A stretch of DNA of 49,680 nucleotides from JACMRI01 sp043778625 (GTDB taxonomy: Bacteria > Bacteroidota > Bacteroidia > UBA4408), in NCBI GenBank assembly GCA_043778625.1, contig JAYWFU010000141.1, positions 1 to 49,680 of the forward strand, given 5' to 3'. The notes under the pieces were generated by a model, which saw only the letters and a list, made by a program, of their open reading frames with translations, did not search any database and had not been told where the DNA came from. The stretch's first letter is position 1; each line of letters starts with the position of its first letter. The position numbers were made by a program, and so were the translations under genes. Shown one piece after another: positions 18,409 to 26,850 of the stretch.

Positions 18409-19344
18409 ATGGAAACCAACACGCCCACCACACCAAGTACACCGCCAAATAATAGTAATAACAAGGTTCGTAATGCTTTTATGATATTAAGTGGCTTGCT
18501 TGCAGGTTCAACAGGTTACTTAGGTTACGAGTTAATGAACACTAAAACCGAAGTGGTAACACAAGTTCAATTAGTTGAAAAAAAATCAACCGAGTACGAT
18601 GTGGCTAAAAAAGAAATTGAAGATATTACCTCACGTTTTGATTCTATACAAACCGATAACACCGCTTTACAAACCCAATTAGATGGCGAAAAAACACATA
18701 TTGCCGAAATAACCGAGCAGCTCGAAAAATATAAAGGAGATGCCGCAATGGTAGGTAAACTACGTGCCGAACTAGGTACAATACGTGGTTTAATTAAAAG
18801 TTATTTGAAACAAATTGATGAGTTAAATACCACTAATAAAACTTTAGTGGCCGAAAAAGAACAAATAACTACCCAATTAAATTCGGAAAAAACAGTAACC
18901 ACACAACTCAACAAAGAAAAAGAAGAATTGAACGCACGTGTGGCTATTGGTGCTCGATTAAAAACGGTAAACATGTTTGCCGAAGGTGTAAAAATGAAAG
19001 GAGATAAGTTTAGCAATACTACCAAAGCTAAACGTGTGGATAAAATACGCTTAACTTGCAAAATTGGTGAGAACTCAATAGCCAAAAAAAGTGAGCGTGT
19101 GGTGTATATGGTTATTACTGCGCCCGACGGTACTGTGTACAACAATGGATACGACCATGACGAGTTTAAATTCAATGGAAAAGAAATGTCGTACAGCGCT
19201 AAAAAAGTAATTATATACGACGGCGATGCCATTGATGCAGAGTTTTTTTACACTAAAGTTGCCGATTTTGATGGTGGTAAATACAACATTAAATTATACT
19301 GCGATGATAGCGTACTAGGCGAAACAACTCTGGAATTGAAGTAA
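18409..19344 (+). CDS. Membrane-anchored coiled-coil protein, unknown function
   Basis: This 311-residue protein begins with a Thr/Pro-rich cytoplasmic tail of about 24 residues, followed by one membrane segment (AFMILSGLLAGSTGYLGYEL, ~24-43). A long coiled coil follows (~55-175, many EKEQITTQLNSEK-type heptads), then a compact beta-rich C-terminal domain (~180-311) with segments such as VVYMVITAPDGTVY and KVIIYDGDAI. The C-terminal domain would be periplasmic. The family is not recognised. Its last codons (ETTLELK and stop) reappear, with synonymous changes, 113 bases downstream at 19431-19455 after an inserted palindromic repeat. A TAAATTTG element (18340-18347) may be part of its promoter. 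Confidence 0.7.
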   Translation: METNTPTTPSTPPNNSNNKVRNAFMILSGLLAGSTGYLGYELMNTKTEVVTQVQLVEKKSTEYDVAKKEIEDITSRFDSIQTDNTALQTQLDGEKTHIAEITEQLEKYKGDAAMVGKLRAELGTIRGLIKSYLKQIDELNTTNKTLVAEKEQITTQLNSEKTVTTQLNKEKEELNARVAIGARLKTVNMFAEGVKMKGDKFSNTTKAKRVDKIRLTCKIGENSIAKKSERVVYMVITAPDGTVYNNGYDHDEFKFNGKEMSYSAKKVIIYDGDAIDAEFFYTKVADFDGGKYNIKLYCDDSVLGETTLELK

Positions 19345-19480
19345 ATACATAACATCTAACGCTTTGGTTCGTGTTCTCACTAAGCAAAAGTAAATTAATT
19401 AGTTCGTGGGGACACGAACCAAGGCGTAGGTAAAACAACGCTGGAGTTGAAATAATTATAACCTAATAACACTTTAAACA
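19345..19480 (+). repeat. Palindromic repeat inserted between a gene end and a second copy of that gene end
   Basis: At 19362-19425 lies a composite palindrome: GGTTCGTGTTCTCAC, a 25-base AT-rich spacer, then GTTCGTGGGGACACGAACC, which is itself palindromic. The same family occurs at 41018-41085. At 19425-19470, just after it, sequence resembling the upstream gene's end returns (GCGTA..AAACAACGCTGGAGTTGAAATAA, then ATAACCTAATAAC). This parallels the real end at 19308-19360 (GCGTACTAGGCGAAACAACTC and so on, then ATAACATCTAAC). Confidence 0.7.
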
Positions 19481-20278
19481 ATGATACAAGATCACGAAAT
19501 TGATTACAAAATTTTTGGCGAAGAAATGCAATGCGTTGAAATAGAACTTGACCCACAAGAAACCGTAATGGCCGAAAGTGGAAGTTTTATGATGATGGAT
19601 GACGGCTTACAAATGGAAACTATATTTGGCGACGGCTCTAACAAAGGTGGTAGCGGATTGTTTAACAAATTATTGAGTGCGGGCAAACGTGTATTGATGG
19701 GCGAAAGCTTGTTTATGACGGCTTACACCAACATAGCGCAAGGCAAAAAACGAGTAACGTTTGCATCACCGTATCCAGGTAAAATTATTCCTTTAAATTT
19801 ATTAGCGCTTGGCGGAAAAGTTATTTGCCAAAAAGATGCTTTTTTGTGTGCTGCTAAAGGCGTATCGGTAGGCATTGAGTTTCAACGTAAATTAGGTACT
19901 GGTTTGTTTGGTGGCGAAGGTTTTATAATGGAAAAACTAGAGGGCGACGGAATGGCATTTGTACACGCTGGCGGACATATTATTGAAAAAGAATTAGCCG
20001 CTGGCGAAACTTTAAAAATAGATACTGGTTGTATTGTAGGCTTTACAGGCGGTGTACAGTATGATATACAAATGGTAGGTGGAATTAAAAACACGTTATT
20101 TGGTGGCGAAGGTATGTTTTATGCCATATTGCGTGGGCCAGGTAAAGTGTGGATACAAACCTTACCTATAAGCCGTTTGGCAGGGCGTATATTACAGTAT
20201 GGTTCATCTAGTAATCGCAAGGAAGAAGGCAGCTTATTAGGTGGCTTAGGCAACTTATTAGATGGCGACGGATTTTAA
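19481..20278 (+). CDS. AIM24 / TIGR00266 family protein
   Basis: This 265-residue protein matches the family once called DUF124/TIGR00266 and AIM24, a tryptophan-attenuator-like beta fold. Typical segments are AESGSFMMMDDG (about 31-42), then GGSGLFNKLLSAGKRVLMGESLFM, GKIIPLNL, and a Gly-rich second half (GTGLFGGEGFIMEKLEGDG, DTGCIVGFTGGVQYDIQ, NTLFGGEGMFYAILRGPGKVWIQT). The first and second halves are two copies of the fold. The biochemical role of the family is not established. The gene lies 136 bases after the coiled-coil gene, with a repeat in between, so it probably has a separate transcript. The start is the only ATG that preserves the N-terminal strand. Confidence 0.85.
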   Translation: MIQDHEIDYKIFGEEMQCVEIELDPQETVMAESGSFMMMDDGLQMETIFGDGSNKGGSGLFNKLLSAGKRVLMGESLFMTAYTNIAQGKKRVTFASPYPGKIIPLNLLALGGKVICQKDAFLCAAKGVSVGIEFQRKLGTGLFGGEGFIMEKLEGDGMAFVHAGGHIIEKELAAGETLKIDTGCIVGFTGGVQYDIQMVGGIKNTLFGGEGMFYAILRGPGKVWIQTLPISRLAGRILQYGSSSNRKEEGSLLGGLGNLLDGDGF

Positions 20279-20496
20279 CAAGAAGCAAACGTAAAAATTA
20301 AATAGAAATTACTTCTACAAAAAATAGTTTAAGTATGAGTAACTTTTTTTGACAAGTTTTCTGGTGTAGTTTTTAGAACTAATGACTAATGCAATTATTA
20401 ATAATGCGGGATTGATAAACTTAATTTAAAAAATGGTAAAACGCATTTGAATTCGTCTATAATATTTATTTTAACTACTAAATTTCTTTTTTTAAT

Positions 20497-21582
20497 ATGA
20501 ACTTAACCAACACAGCAACGGATAATACAGCACAATTTTTCCCTACGCTACGCAAAAAAATTGATGAGTACTTTAAACAAAACAACATTAAACCTACAGG
20601 CAATAGTAGGTTATATGTTAAAACATCAATACTACTTGCCACTTTTGTAACACTGTATTTGTGCTTAGTATTTGCTAATATACCCCAAACATGGATTAAC
20701 GTGGTGCTGTGTATAATTATGGGAGTTAACTTTTCGGCTATAGGTTTTAATATAATGCACGATGGCGCACATGGTAGTTATAGTAAAAATAAGTATGTGA
20801 ACGAATGTATGGCGTATGCTCTTAATTTAATGGGCGGAAGTAGTTTTTTGTGGAAACAAAAACATAACGTAAGTCACCACTCGTTTACCAACATCGAAGG
20901 GCAGGACGATGATATAGATGTAGCTCCATTTATGCGCTTGCACCTATATCAAAAACGGTATTGGATACATCGTATACAACATATTTATGGGTTATTGTTA
21001 TATGGTTTTACCTATTTAACTTGGATATTTTATAACGATTATGCAAAGTATTTTTCGGGTAAAATTGGGGATAAATCTATTTTATCAAAAATGAAAATTG
21101 ACGAACATATTGTGTTTTGGTTTAGTAAGGTATTTTACGTAACGGTATTTATTATTCTGCCTGCATTTAAGTTAGGGATAGGCACTACACTTATTGGCTA
21201 CTTAATTACGGCATTTACCACGGGGGTGGTTATAGCGGTGGTGTTTCAGTTGGCACACGTGGTAGAGCCTACTGCTACCTCGTTTACTACAAAAGAGGCC
21301 ATTATTGCGCAACCTATTAAAACTGATTGGGCCATACAACAAATAGAATCTACGGCTAACTTTGGTACTAATAGCAAATGGTTATCGTGGTTGTTAGGCG
21401 GATTAAATTTTCAGGTGGAGCATCATTTATTTCCTCGTATAAGTCATGTGCATTATCCTAAAATAAGCAAAATTGTAAAAGAAACCTGTGCTGAATTTAA
21501 TGTACAGTACAAAGAGTTTCCTTCCATGATGGCAGCCGTAATTTCGCATTTAAAATACCTAAGACAAATAGGTGTAGCTTAG
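20497..21582 (+). CDS. Membrane fatty acid desaturase (acyl-lipid/acyl-CoA, front-end type)
   Basis: This 361-residue integral membrane di-iron desaturase introduces double bonds into membrane acyl chains using O2 and an electron donor. All three histidine boxes are present: HDGAHG (H88), HNVSHH (from H123) and QVEHH (Q306-H310). The Gln at the start of the third box is the mark of front-end desaturases and their bacterial relatives. Hydrophobic segments flank the boxes (~45-65, 68-85, 155-175, 205-225, 230-250). There is no fused cytochrome b5 domain, so a separate donor is needed. The polysaccharide deacetylase gene starts 9 bases after its stop, so they are probably co-transcribed. The 218-base leader 20279-20496 shows nothing recognisable. 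Confidence 0.9.
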   Translation: MNLTNTATDNTAQFFPTLRKKIDEYFKQNNIKPTGNSRLYVKTSILLATFVTLYLCLVFANIPQTWINVVLCIIMGVNFSAIGFNIMHDGAHGSYSKNKYVNECMAYALNLMGGSSFLWKQKHNVSHHSFTNIEGQDDDIDVAPFMRLHLYQKRYWIHRIQHIYGLLLYGFTYLTWIFYNDYAKYFSGKIGDKSILSKMKIDEHIVFWFSKVFYVTVFIILPAFKLGIGTTLIGYLITAFTTGVVIAVVFQLAHVVEPTATSFTTKEAIIAQPIKTDWAIQQIESTANFGTNSKWLSWLLGGLNFQVEHHLFPRISHVHYPKISKIVKETCAEFNVQYKEFPSMMAAVISHLKYLRQIGVA

Positions 21583-21591
21583 TTTAAAAGA

Positions 21592-22197
21592 ATGATTATC
21601 CCTTCGTTTAAACACCTGCACTACAAGGAGTTAAAAGTATATTTAACTTTTGACGATGGGCCTCACACCCCCACTACCCAATGGCTTACTGAATTGTTAA
21701 TTACACATAATTGTGCGGCTACTTTTTTTTTATTGGGGCAAAATGTAACTCAACACCAAGAGCTAATGCAGTGTTACAATAATCCATTGTTTGAAACTGC
21801 TAACCACGGTTATGCACACCTCAATGGTTGGAAAATCAATACTACTACCTATTTGAATAATTACACACAAGGTAATACAAGCTTAGCTAAAGCTCCTAAC
21901 TATGTCACAAATTTGTTTCGTGCGCCATATGGCAAAGTATTGCCCGCACAGTATTTAAAACTCAAACGCCACACGCACCTAGTATGGTGGACAGTAATGG
22001 CATATGATTTTATGGAAAATAAAAAAGCCGAAGTACTACTCGAACGCTTAAAACGCAAAACCAAAGCGGGCAGTATTATTGTACTACATGAAAACGACAA
22101 AGCCTACCAGCACATTAAAGCCATACTACCGAGCTATTTAGCATGGTTGGCGCAACAAGGCTATAGCACTGGTAAAATATCCGAGCTAGTATGTTAA
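21592..22197 (+). CDS. Polysaccharide deacetylase (NodB homology domain)
   Basis: This 201-residue protein is essentially only the NodB domain, which removes N-acetyl groups from GlcNAc-type polymers. Motif 1 is TFDDGPHT with the catalytic base and metal Asp (D21, D22). Motif 2 is NHGYAHLN with the metal His residues H72 and H76. Motif 3 is RAPYG (R110-G114). Motif 4 is the WWTVMAYDF region, and motif 5 is IIVLHEN near the C-terminus. No signal peptide is visible, so either it acts inside the cell or export is non-classical. The tight spacing to the desaturase suggests an envelope-modification operon. Substrate not determined. Confidence 0.88.
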   Translation: MIIPSFKHLHYKELKVYLTFDDGPHTPTTQWLTELLITHNCAATFFLLGQNVTQHQELMQCYNNPLFETANHGYAHLNGWKINTTTYLNNYTQGNTSLAKAPNYVTNLFRAPYGKVLPAQYLKLKRHTHLVWWTVMAYDFMENKKAEVLLERLKRKTKAGSIIVLHENDKAYQHIKAILPSYLAWLAQQGYSTGKISELVC

Positions 22198-22283
22198 ACT
22201 CAAGAATATACTCAACCGCTATACTATAGCTCAAAAAAAATAGTAATTTTGATTATATGTTTAATACATAAAATAAAACTAAA

Positions 22284-22946
22284 ATGTACGTAGCCAAAGA
22301 CCTTATTGATTTTGATATACCTGCCCTAAAACCCAATGATACTGGCTTAACAGCACTAAGTTGGATGGACGAATATAAAGTTTCGCACCTACCTGTGGTA
22401 GACGGCGAAATATATCATGGTATTGTAAGCGATATTGATATACTTGATCATCATTTACCCGAAGAAAAATTAAGTACGCTTCAAAATTCGTTAATACGCC
22501 CTATTATTACCGAAGGCGACCATATTTACCAAGTAATTAAGCAAATTTCACTACTTAAATTAAGCTTAATACCAGTGGTAGATGTCGACGAAAAATTTAT
22601 TGGAATAATTACACTACATGACCTTGCTAAAAAATTAGCTACCATGGCAAGCATTGACGAACCTGGGGGAATTATTGTACTTGAGATGACTCAACACGAT
22701 TATTCGTTAGCGCAAATTGCGCAAATTGTGGAGTCGAATGATGCACGAATATTAAGTAGCAATGTTACCTCGTCAGACAGCACTCACTTAGAAGTTACGC
22801 TCAAAATTAATGTACAGGAACTTTCAGCAATTATTCAAACATTTAATCGTTATGGTTATAACATCAAAGCTAGTATTTTTAATAGTCAATTTGCTGATGA
22901 TGTAAAGCAACGCTATGGCTACCTAATGAACTATTTGAACCTGTAA
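22284..22946 (+). CDS. CBS-domain protein with C-terminal ACT-like domain (AcuB-like)
   Basis: The 220-residue protein has two CBS motifs (about 1-60 and 65-125: VSHLPVVDGEIYHGIVSDIDIL and LSLIPVVDVDEKFIGIITLHDL), which typically bind adenosine nucleotides. An ACT-like segment follows (~130-215: IIVLEMTQHDYSLAQIAQIVESND). This is the arrangement of AcuB-type regulatory proteins. No effector domain is attached. The Omp85-like gene starts 5 bases after its stop, so the two are co-transcribed. In Bacteroidota this CBS protein is commonly found near envelope and NAD-kinase genes, but none is present here. Confidence 0.82.
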   Translation: MYVAKDLIDFDIPALKPNDTGLTALSWMDEYKVSHLPVVDGEIYHGIVSDIDILDHHLPEEKLSTLQNSLIRPIITEGDHIYQVIKQISLLKLSLIPVVDVDEKFIGIITLHDLAKKLATMASIDEPGGIIVLEMTQHDYSLAQIAQIVESNDARILSSNVTSSDSTHLEVTLKINVQELSAIIQTFNRYGYNIKASIFNSQFADDVKQRYGYLMNYLNL

Positions 22947-22951
22947 ATTAA

Positions 22952-24361
22952 TTGCGCTTATTAATTGCACTAGTACTGTTCGTTAATTGTAGCGTTGTGC
23001 AATGTTATGGGATTACTGATAGCAGTTCGACACAAACGATACTTGTAAATGAACTTGTGGTGGCTGGTAACAAATATACCCGTACTGCAATAATAGCGCG
23101 TGAATTAGCTGTAATTAATAATGTGAATTACACGCTTGTTCAGTTTGATTCGTTAGTCGTTATTAGTAAAAATAATCTATATAATACTGGCCTATTTGCA
23201 GCTGTTGAAATTAATTATTCGCCACAAAATAATACTAAAGGAGTACTCTTAATATTAGTAACGGAGCGTATTCGCTTTCTTCCATTGCCAGTAGTTGAAT
23301 TAGCGGATAGAAACCCCAGTGCTTGGTTTCAACACCCTAGTTTTAGTCGTGTAAACTATGGCTTGGCTATAATAATGCGTAACCTAACAGGGCGCAACGA
23401 ATCGTACACTTTTGGCTTTAAACGAGGGTTTAATAATGCTGCTATGCTCGAATATTTTACGCCATCGTTGGGTGCCAAACTCGCACATGGCTTTGGTGCT
23501 AAACTACGGTATGCTACTAATAATCAATTATTGGTACGGACGTTAAATAATAAAGCGGAGTTTTATAAAGCGGAGGGTACGGTCAAAGTAAAACACGAAT
23601 ATACAGCCGCTTTACGTTATGTATTTAGGCCTAAATTGTACGCTACGCACACGTTGTTAGCGCAATATACTTACTTGTCAGTTAAAGATACTGTGCTAGA
23701 TTTAAATCCAAATTTTAGCAGTAATAATGGCACAAACACCAATACTTTTTTTACATTAAATTATGAGTTTAAATTAGATAGGAGAGACTATAAAAATTTT
23801 CCGCTACGTGGTTATTTTATTGATGCTATGGTGCAAAAAGATGGCTTGAATATATTGAAAAATGAAAACGTAAATACACTATTTGCAACGCTACAAGTTA
23901 AAAAATTTATTAAACTAAACACTCGATTATACTACGCTATAGGAGCAAAGGTTAAAAAAAGTAATGACGGCTATCAACCTTATTTTATGCTACGAGGCTT
24001 GGGTTATGGCAACGATTTAGTACGTGGCTTTGAGTATTATAATATTGATGCCAAAAGCTATTTTTATGTACGCCACAATCTTAAATATGCATTAATAAAA
24101 CCCAATGAGATAATGCTTGCAGGTAGCAAAAAAAACAGTGTAAACGTGTTTAGATACGGCTTGTTTGTTAACTTATTTAATGATATAGGGCAAGGCTATA
24201 ACGCACTAACAACGCCACAACCGCTTACTAACAAATTATTGTATAGTACTGGCATCGGCATCGATTTTATAACTAGCTACGATGCCTGCATACGTATTGA
24301 ATATACATTAAACAATATAAATACTCGTGGGGTGTACGTGTCGTTTGTGGCTCCTATTTAG
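22952..24361 (+). CDS. Omp85/BamA-like outer-membrane protein with one POTRA domain (TTG start)
   Basis: This 469-residue outer-membrane protein has a signal peptide (residues 1-~18), one POTRA domain (~28-105: LVNELVVAGNKYTRTAIIARELAV, then NLYNTGLFAAVEINY) and a C-terminal 16-strand-type surface-antigen barrel (~120-469) with many alternating strands. The POTRA signature GNKYTRTAIIARE plus NLYNTGLF is that of the BamA/TamA/TpsB superfamily. One POTRA is far fewer than BamA, so this is an accessory member. The only available start is TTG: an in-frame TAA lies directly upstream, and no ATG precedes the POTRA. It follows the CBS gene by 5 bases. Confidence 0.82.
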   Translation: MRLLIALVLFVNCSVVQCYGITDSSSTQTILVNELVVAGNKYTRTAIIARELAVINNVNYTLVQFDSLVVISKNNLYNTGLFAAVEINYSPQNNTKGVLLILVTERIRFLPLPVVELADRNPSAWFQHPSFSRVNYGLAIIMRNLTGRNESYTFGFKRGFNNAAMLEYFTPSLGAKLAHGFGAKLRYATNNQLLVRTLNNKAEFYKAEGTVKVKHEYTAALRYVFRPKLYATHTLLAQYTYLSVKDTVLDLNPNFSSNNGTNTNTFFTLNYEFKLDRRDYKNFPLRGYFIDAMVQKDGLNILKNENVNTLFATLQVKKFIKLNTRLYYAIGAKVKKSNDGYQPYFMLRGLGYGNDLVRGFEYYNIDAKSYFYVRHNLKYALIKPNEIMLAGSKKNSVNVFRYGLFVNLFNDIGQGYNALTTPQPLTNKLLYSTGIGIDFITSYDACIRIEYTLNNINTRGVYVSFVAPI

Positions 24362-24424
24362 TTAGACATACTTTGGGCTGTGAAGGTGTGAGGTTGTGGG
24401 CTAATAGGGGGCGCTAAACACGAT

Positions 24425-24462
24425 ATTTTTGTTACTGCGAGCAACGAAACAGTAACAAAAAT
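24425..24462. repeat. Palindromic intergenic element with CGAG...CGAA loop
   Basis: Arms ATTTTTGTTACTG and CAGTAACAAAAAT pair perfectly around the loop CGAGCAACGAAA. The core resembles the GCGAGNNACGAAGC intergenic palindromes widespread in bacterial genomes. It lies between convergent genes, so it may also terminate transcription. The rest of 24362-24504 is GC-richer sequence without an ORF. Confidence 0.6.
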
Positions 24463-24504
24463 TAAGAGTAATTAGATTGGTTATTATTAGAAAAAAAAAA
24501 ATTC

Positions 24505-24780
24505 TCATAAATTCTCTATAGCTGTTGCCAAATCAAAATCTTTGTAAGTAATACCAGCTGCATCGTGGGTGTTGAGACGAATTTGCACCTCATTATATAT
24601 ATTAAAAATTTCAGGATGATGATTTCCTTTTTCGGCTAATAATCCTACCTGAATTATAAACGCTAATGCTTGACTAAAACTATTGAATTTGTAATTTTTT
24701 TCAATTGATTGGTTAACATAAAACCAGTTGTCTAAATTTTTTAGTCTTATTTGTATCTCGTCTTCTGAAAATTTTGTCAT
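24505..24780 (-). CDS. phhB: 4a-hydroxytetrahydrobiopterin dehydratase (pterin-4a-carbinolamine dehydratase)
   Basis: This 91-residue enzyme dehydrates 4a-hydroxytetrahydropterin, recycling the cofactor of aromatic amino acid hydroxylases. It is in some organisms linked to molybdopterin metabolism. The family signature is complete: KGNHHPEIFNIYNEVQIRL (H54, H55, P56) then NTHDAAGITYKDFDLA (H72, D81). No hydroxylase gene is next to it. Length and motif spacing are normal. It is read alone on the minus strand; the 237-base gap to the GT2 gene shows no further features. Confidence 0.93.
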   Translation of the reverse strand: MTKFSEDEIQIRLKNLDNWFYVNQSIEKNYKFNSFSQALAFIIQVGLLAEKGNHHPEIFNIYNEVQIRLNTHDAAGITYKDFDLATAIENL

Positions 24781-25017
24781 TTTACTATTTTTTTGTTTAC
24801 TATAAATATAGTTGTTTTGCAGAAAAAAAACTGCTTTTGAACAATTGTTTTCCCTCTAAAGTTTAAAATAAATCTATGCAAAGATTGACAATTTTACTAC
24901 ACTAATAGTTGTAGTTATTTACAGTGAAAACAATATCGCAAAATACCAAAGAAACGAGCGCTAAACATATTATACTCAACAAATTATATCTAATTCACCA
25001 CTCAAAGAATAAATAGT

Positions 25018-25758
25018 TTATAACTGTTGCTTAGGCACAAATCTATTAGCAGTAGCTTTAATAACTACATAGGCAAAATTATATAATTCGTGCAACATGG
25101 TGCGAGTACTCATTTGCGTAAACACAATGCCCTCGCGTAAGGTTATGGGAGTGGTACGCATTACTAAATTGGTATGTGTAGCTACTATTGCCAAAAACTC
25201 AGTATCAAACAAATATCTATTAATACGTGTACTTAAAAAAACGGTACGAGCCTCGCTACTAAAGCCTTTTAGGCCCGATTGAGTATCGTTAAACGGAATT
25301 TTTAAAAACGTTTTGTTTAAAAACCTACTAGCTTTTGAGGATAGTTTGCGTTTCCAACTAAGGCTATCGTAATAGTTTTGGCTGCGCACGCCTACTGCCA
25401 CGTGCGCTCCAGCTACTAAGGCATGTACTACTTGGGTAATATTAATTAATTCAAACGGAAAATCAATATCAGTATACACTACATAATTAGCCGTAGACTG
25501 TGCTACACCGCAGCGTATGGCATAGCCTTTACCAAAATTTTGAGTGTTGTTAATATAAGTAAAGTTACTAAGGTGTTGTTGCACAAACGCTACACTACTG
25601 TTGCTTGCGCCTTGTGTAGAGCCATCGTTTACAATAATTAGGCGCACATCGTAATTGGGCAACATGCTTACAATTTGTTGCATATAATCTACCGTGGCGT
25701 GCTCCCAGTTACGTATGGGGTTGTACATAGGTTGTATAATATCAACTGTTGGTTTCAC
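25018..25758 (-). CDS. Family 2 glycosyltransferase, dolichyl-phosphate glucosyltransferase-like (GTG start)
   Basis: The 246-residue cytoplasmic/peripheral GT-A enzyme transfers a sugar from a nucleotide donor, probably to a lipid phosphate. It has the N-terminal nucleotide-binding strand (VDIIQPMYN), IIVNDGS (~40-46), KGYAIRCGV and the metal-binding VYTDIDFPFE (D-x-D, about 97-99). The acceptor-side DTQSGLKGF motif (~155) is typical of polyprenyl-phosphate glycosyltransferases. No C-terminal membrane segments are present, unlike DPMS-type full-length enzymes. The start is GTG: an in-frame TAA (the stop of the upstream gene) lies 12 bases before it, and the first ATG would remove the Rossmann strand. 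It follows the LuxC-like gene by 12 bases, so they form an operon. Confidence 0.85.
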   Translation of the reverse strand: MKPTVDIIQPMYNPIRNWEHATVDYMQQIVSMLPNYDVRLIIVNDGSTQGASNSSVAFVQQHLSNFTYINNTQNFGKGYAIRCGVAQSTANYVVYTDIDFPFELINITQVVHALVAGAHVAVGVRSQNYYDSLSWKRKLSSKASRFLNKTFLKIPFNDTQSGLKGFSSEARTVFLSTRINRYLFDTEFLAIVATHTNLVMRTTPITLREGIVFTQMSTRTMLHELYNFAYVVIKATANRFVPKQQL

Positions 25759-25770
25759 GCTTAGTATTAG

Positions 25771-26787
25771 TTACAATTTACTCAAAAATAATAGGGTATC
25801 TACATTATCAGCAAAGCTATGTAAGCTAGGTTGTTGTGTATGCCCAAAATCAACGGTTGGCAATACCTGCAGTACATTAGGCTGTGCTACTACGCATTGT
25901 AGTTCTTCTGCCTGTTGTTGCAATTGCTGTTCAACAATTGTTATACTTGTATAATATTCGTAATTGAGTATTGCCGCAGGGGTTGCTAATGGAGTATCTT
26001 CTTTTAGCACCATAAACCCGTTTTCTAAAAACGGCACTTGTTTCATCATTAGCAACGCACGATTATAATCGTAATTATTGCCATATTTTTGATTATTAAC
26101 CATACTTTGATACGGAAATAACACATTAAATACGTTATCTAAGTTATAGCTTTGGGGCAAATACAATTTACTTACATTCCTGCAGCCCAGCCCAAAGTAA
26201 GCACATATATCAGTGGCTAAGGCTACTAATTCTTGCGCTGTTTCATTGCCTGTAAGCACGGCTACACTATTTCTGTTTTTACGAATAATGTGTGGATACT
26301 TCCCAAAATAATATTCAAAATAACGCGCACTATTGTTACTACCAGTGGCTATTACGGCATCAATATCATTTAAGCGCTCAGTAATGGTAATATTAAATTG
26401 GGGTTCAATACGCTGCAACTCTTGTATTACGTAGCTCATAAGTAATTGGTCATCGCTTGATAACTTAATACTTAGCTTATGCCCAGCTAATAACACACAC
26501 ATCACATCGTGAAACGCTACAATAGGTATATTACCTGCAGCTATTAAGCCTACGTTTTTAGGAGTAGCACTAAACGAGTAATTGCTAGTAAATTCACTAA
26601 GATTATCAGCGGTAAGCAAAGGTACAAAACTCAAAAATTGTTGTTCGATATTTTCTTTTTCAAACCACGCATTTTTAACTCGTGCCATGCGGCAAAGCTC
26701 TTGCCAATAGGGCGTATTATAAGTTATGGTAGTATGCCAAGTTTGTCCTAACTGAACAAATGCCGAAATTCGTTGGTGTAATGTCAT
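25771..26787 (-). CDS. Acyl-CoA / acyl-protein reductase (LuxC domain)
   Basis: This 338-residue enzyme belongs to the LuxC family, which reduces activated fatty acyl groups to aldehydes with NADPH. The catalytic Cys lies in YFGLGCRNVSKL (about residue 200). The cofactor-binding region includes GLIAAGNIPIVAFHDV and VIATGSNNSARYFEYYF. It is shorter than Vibrio LuxC (about 480), as is usual for Bacteroidota homologues. There is no luciferase or LuxD/LuxE gene, so bioluminescence is not implied. It is transcribed divergently from the ferredoxin through abutting promoters, and a GT2 gene follows. Together they may modify a lipid, but that is inference. Confidence 0.85.
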   Translation of the reverse strand: MTLHQRISAFVQLGQTWHTTITYNTPYWQELCRMARVKNAWFEKENIEQQFLSFVPLLTADNLSEFTSNYSFSATPKNVGLIAAGNIPIVAFHDVMCVLLAGHKLSIKLSSDDQLLMSYVIQELQRIEPQFNITITERLNDIDAVIATGSNNSARYFEYYFGKYPHIIRKNRNSVAVLTGNETAQELVALATDICAYFGLGCRNVSKLYLPQSYNLDNVFNVLFPYQSMVNNQKYGNNYDYNRALLMMKQVPFLENGFMVLKEDTPLATPAAILNYEYYTSITIVEQQLQQQAEELQCVVAQPNVLQVLPTVDFGHTQQPSLHSFADNVDTLLFLSKL

Positions 26788-26803
26788 TATTGAGTTATAT
26801 TTG
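26773..26803 (+). promoter_or_regulatory. Ferredoxin promoter
   Basis: TTG at 26773-26775 is followed after 20 nt by TATATTTG at 26796-26803, a close match to the Bacteroidota consensus. Its -7 box directly abuts the -7 box of the divergent LuxC-like gene. Confidence 0.75.
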
Positions 26804-26835
26804 CAAACTTAATCAACGATTTTTAAATAACTCAA
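26804..26835 (-). promoter_or_regulatory. luxC-like gene promoter
   Basis: On the minus strand TAAGTTTG (plus-strand CAAACTTA, 26804-26811) is preceded at 21 nt by TTG (plus-strand CAA, 26833-26835). Together with the opposing box it forms the palindromic core TTTGCAAA, so the two polymerases would compete for the same DNA. Confidence 0.65.
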
Positions 26836-26850
26836 TAAAAAACTATAACA

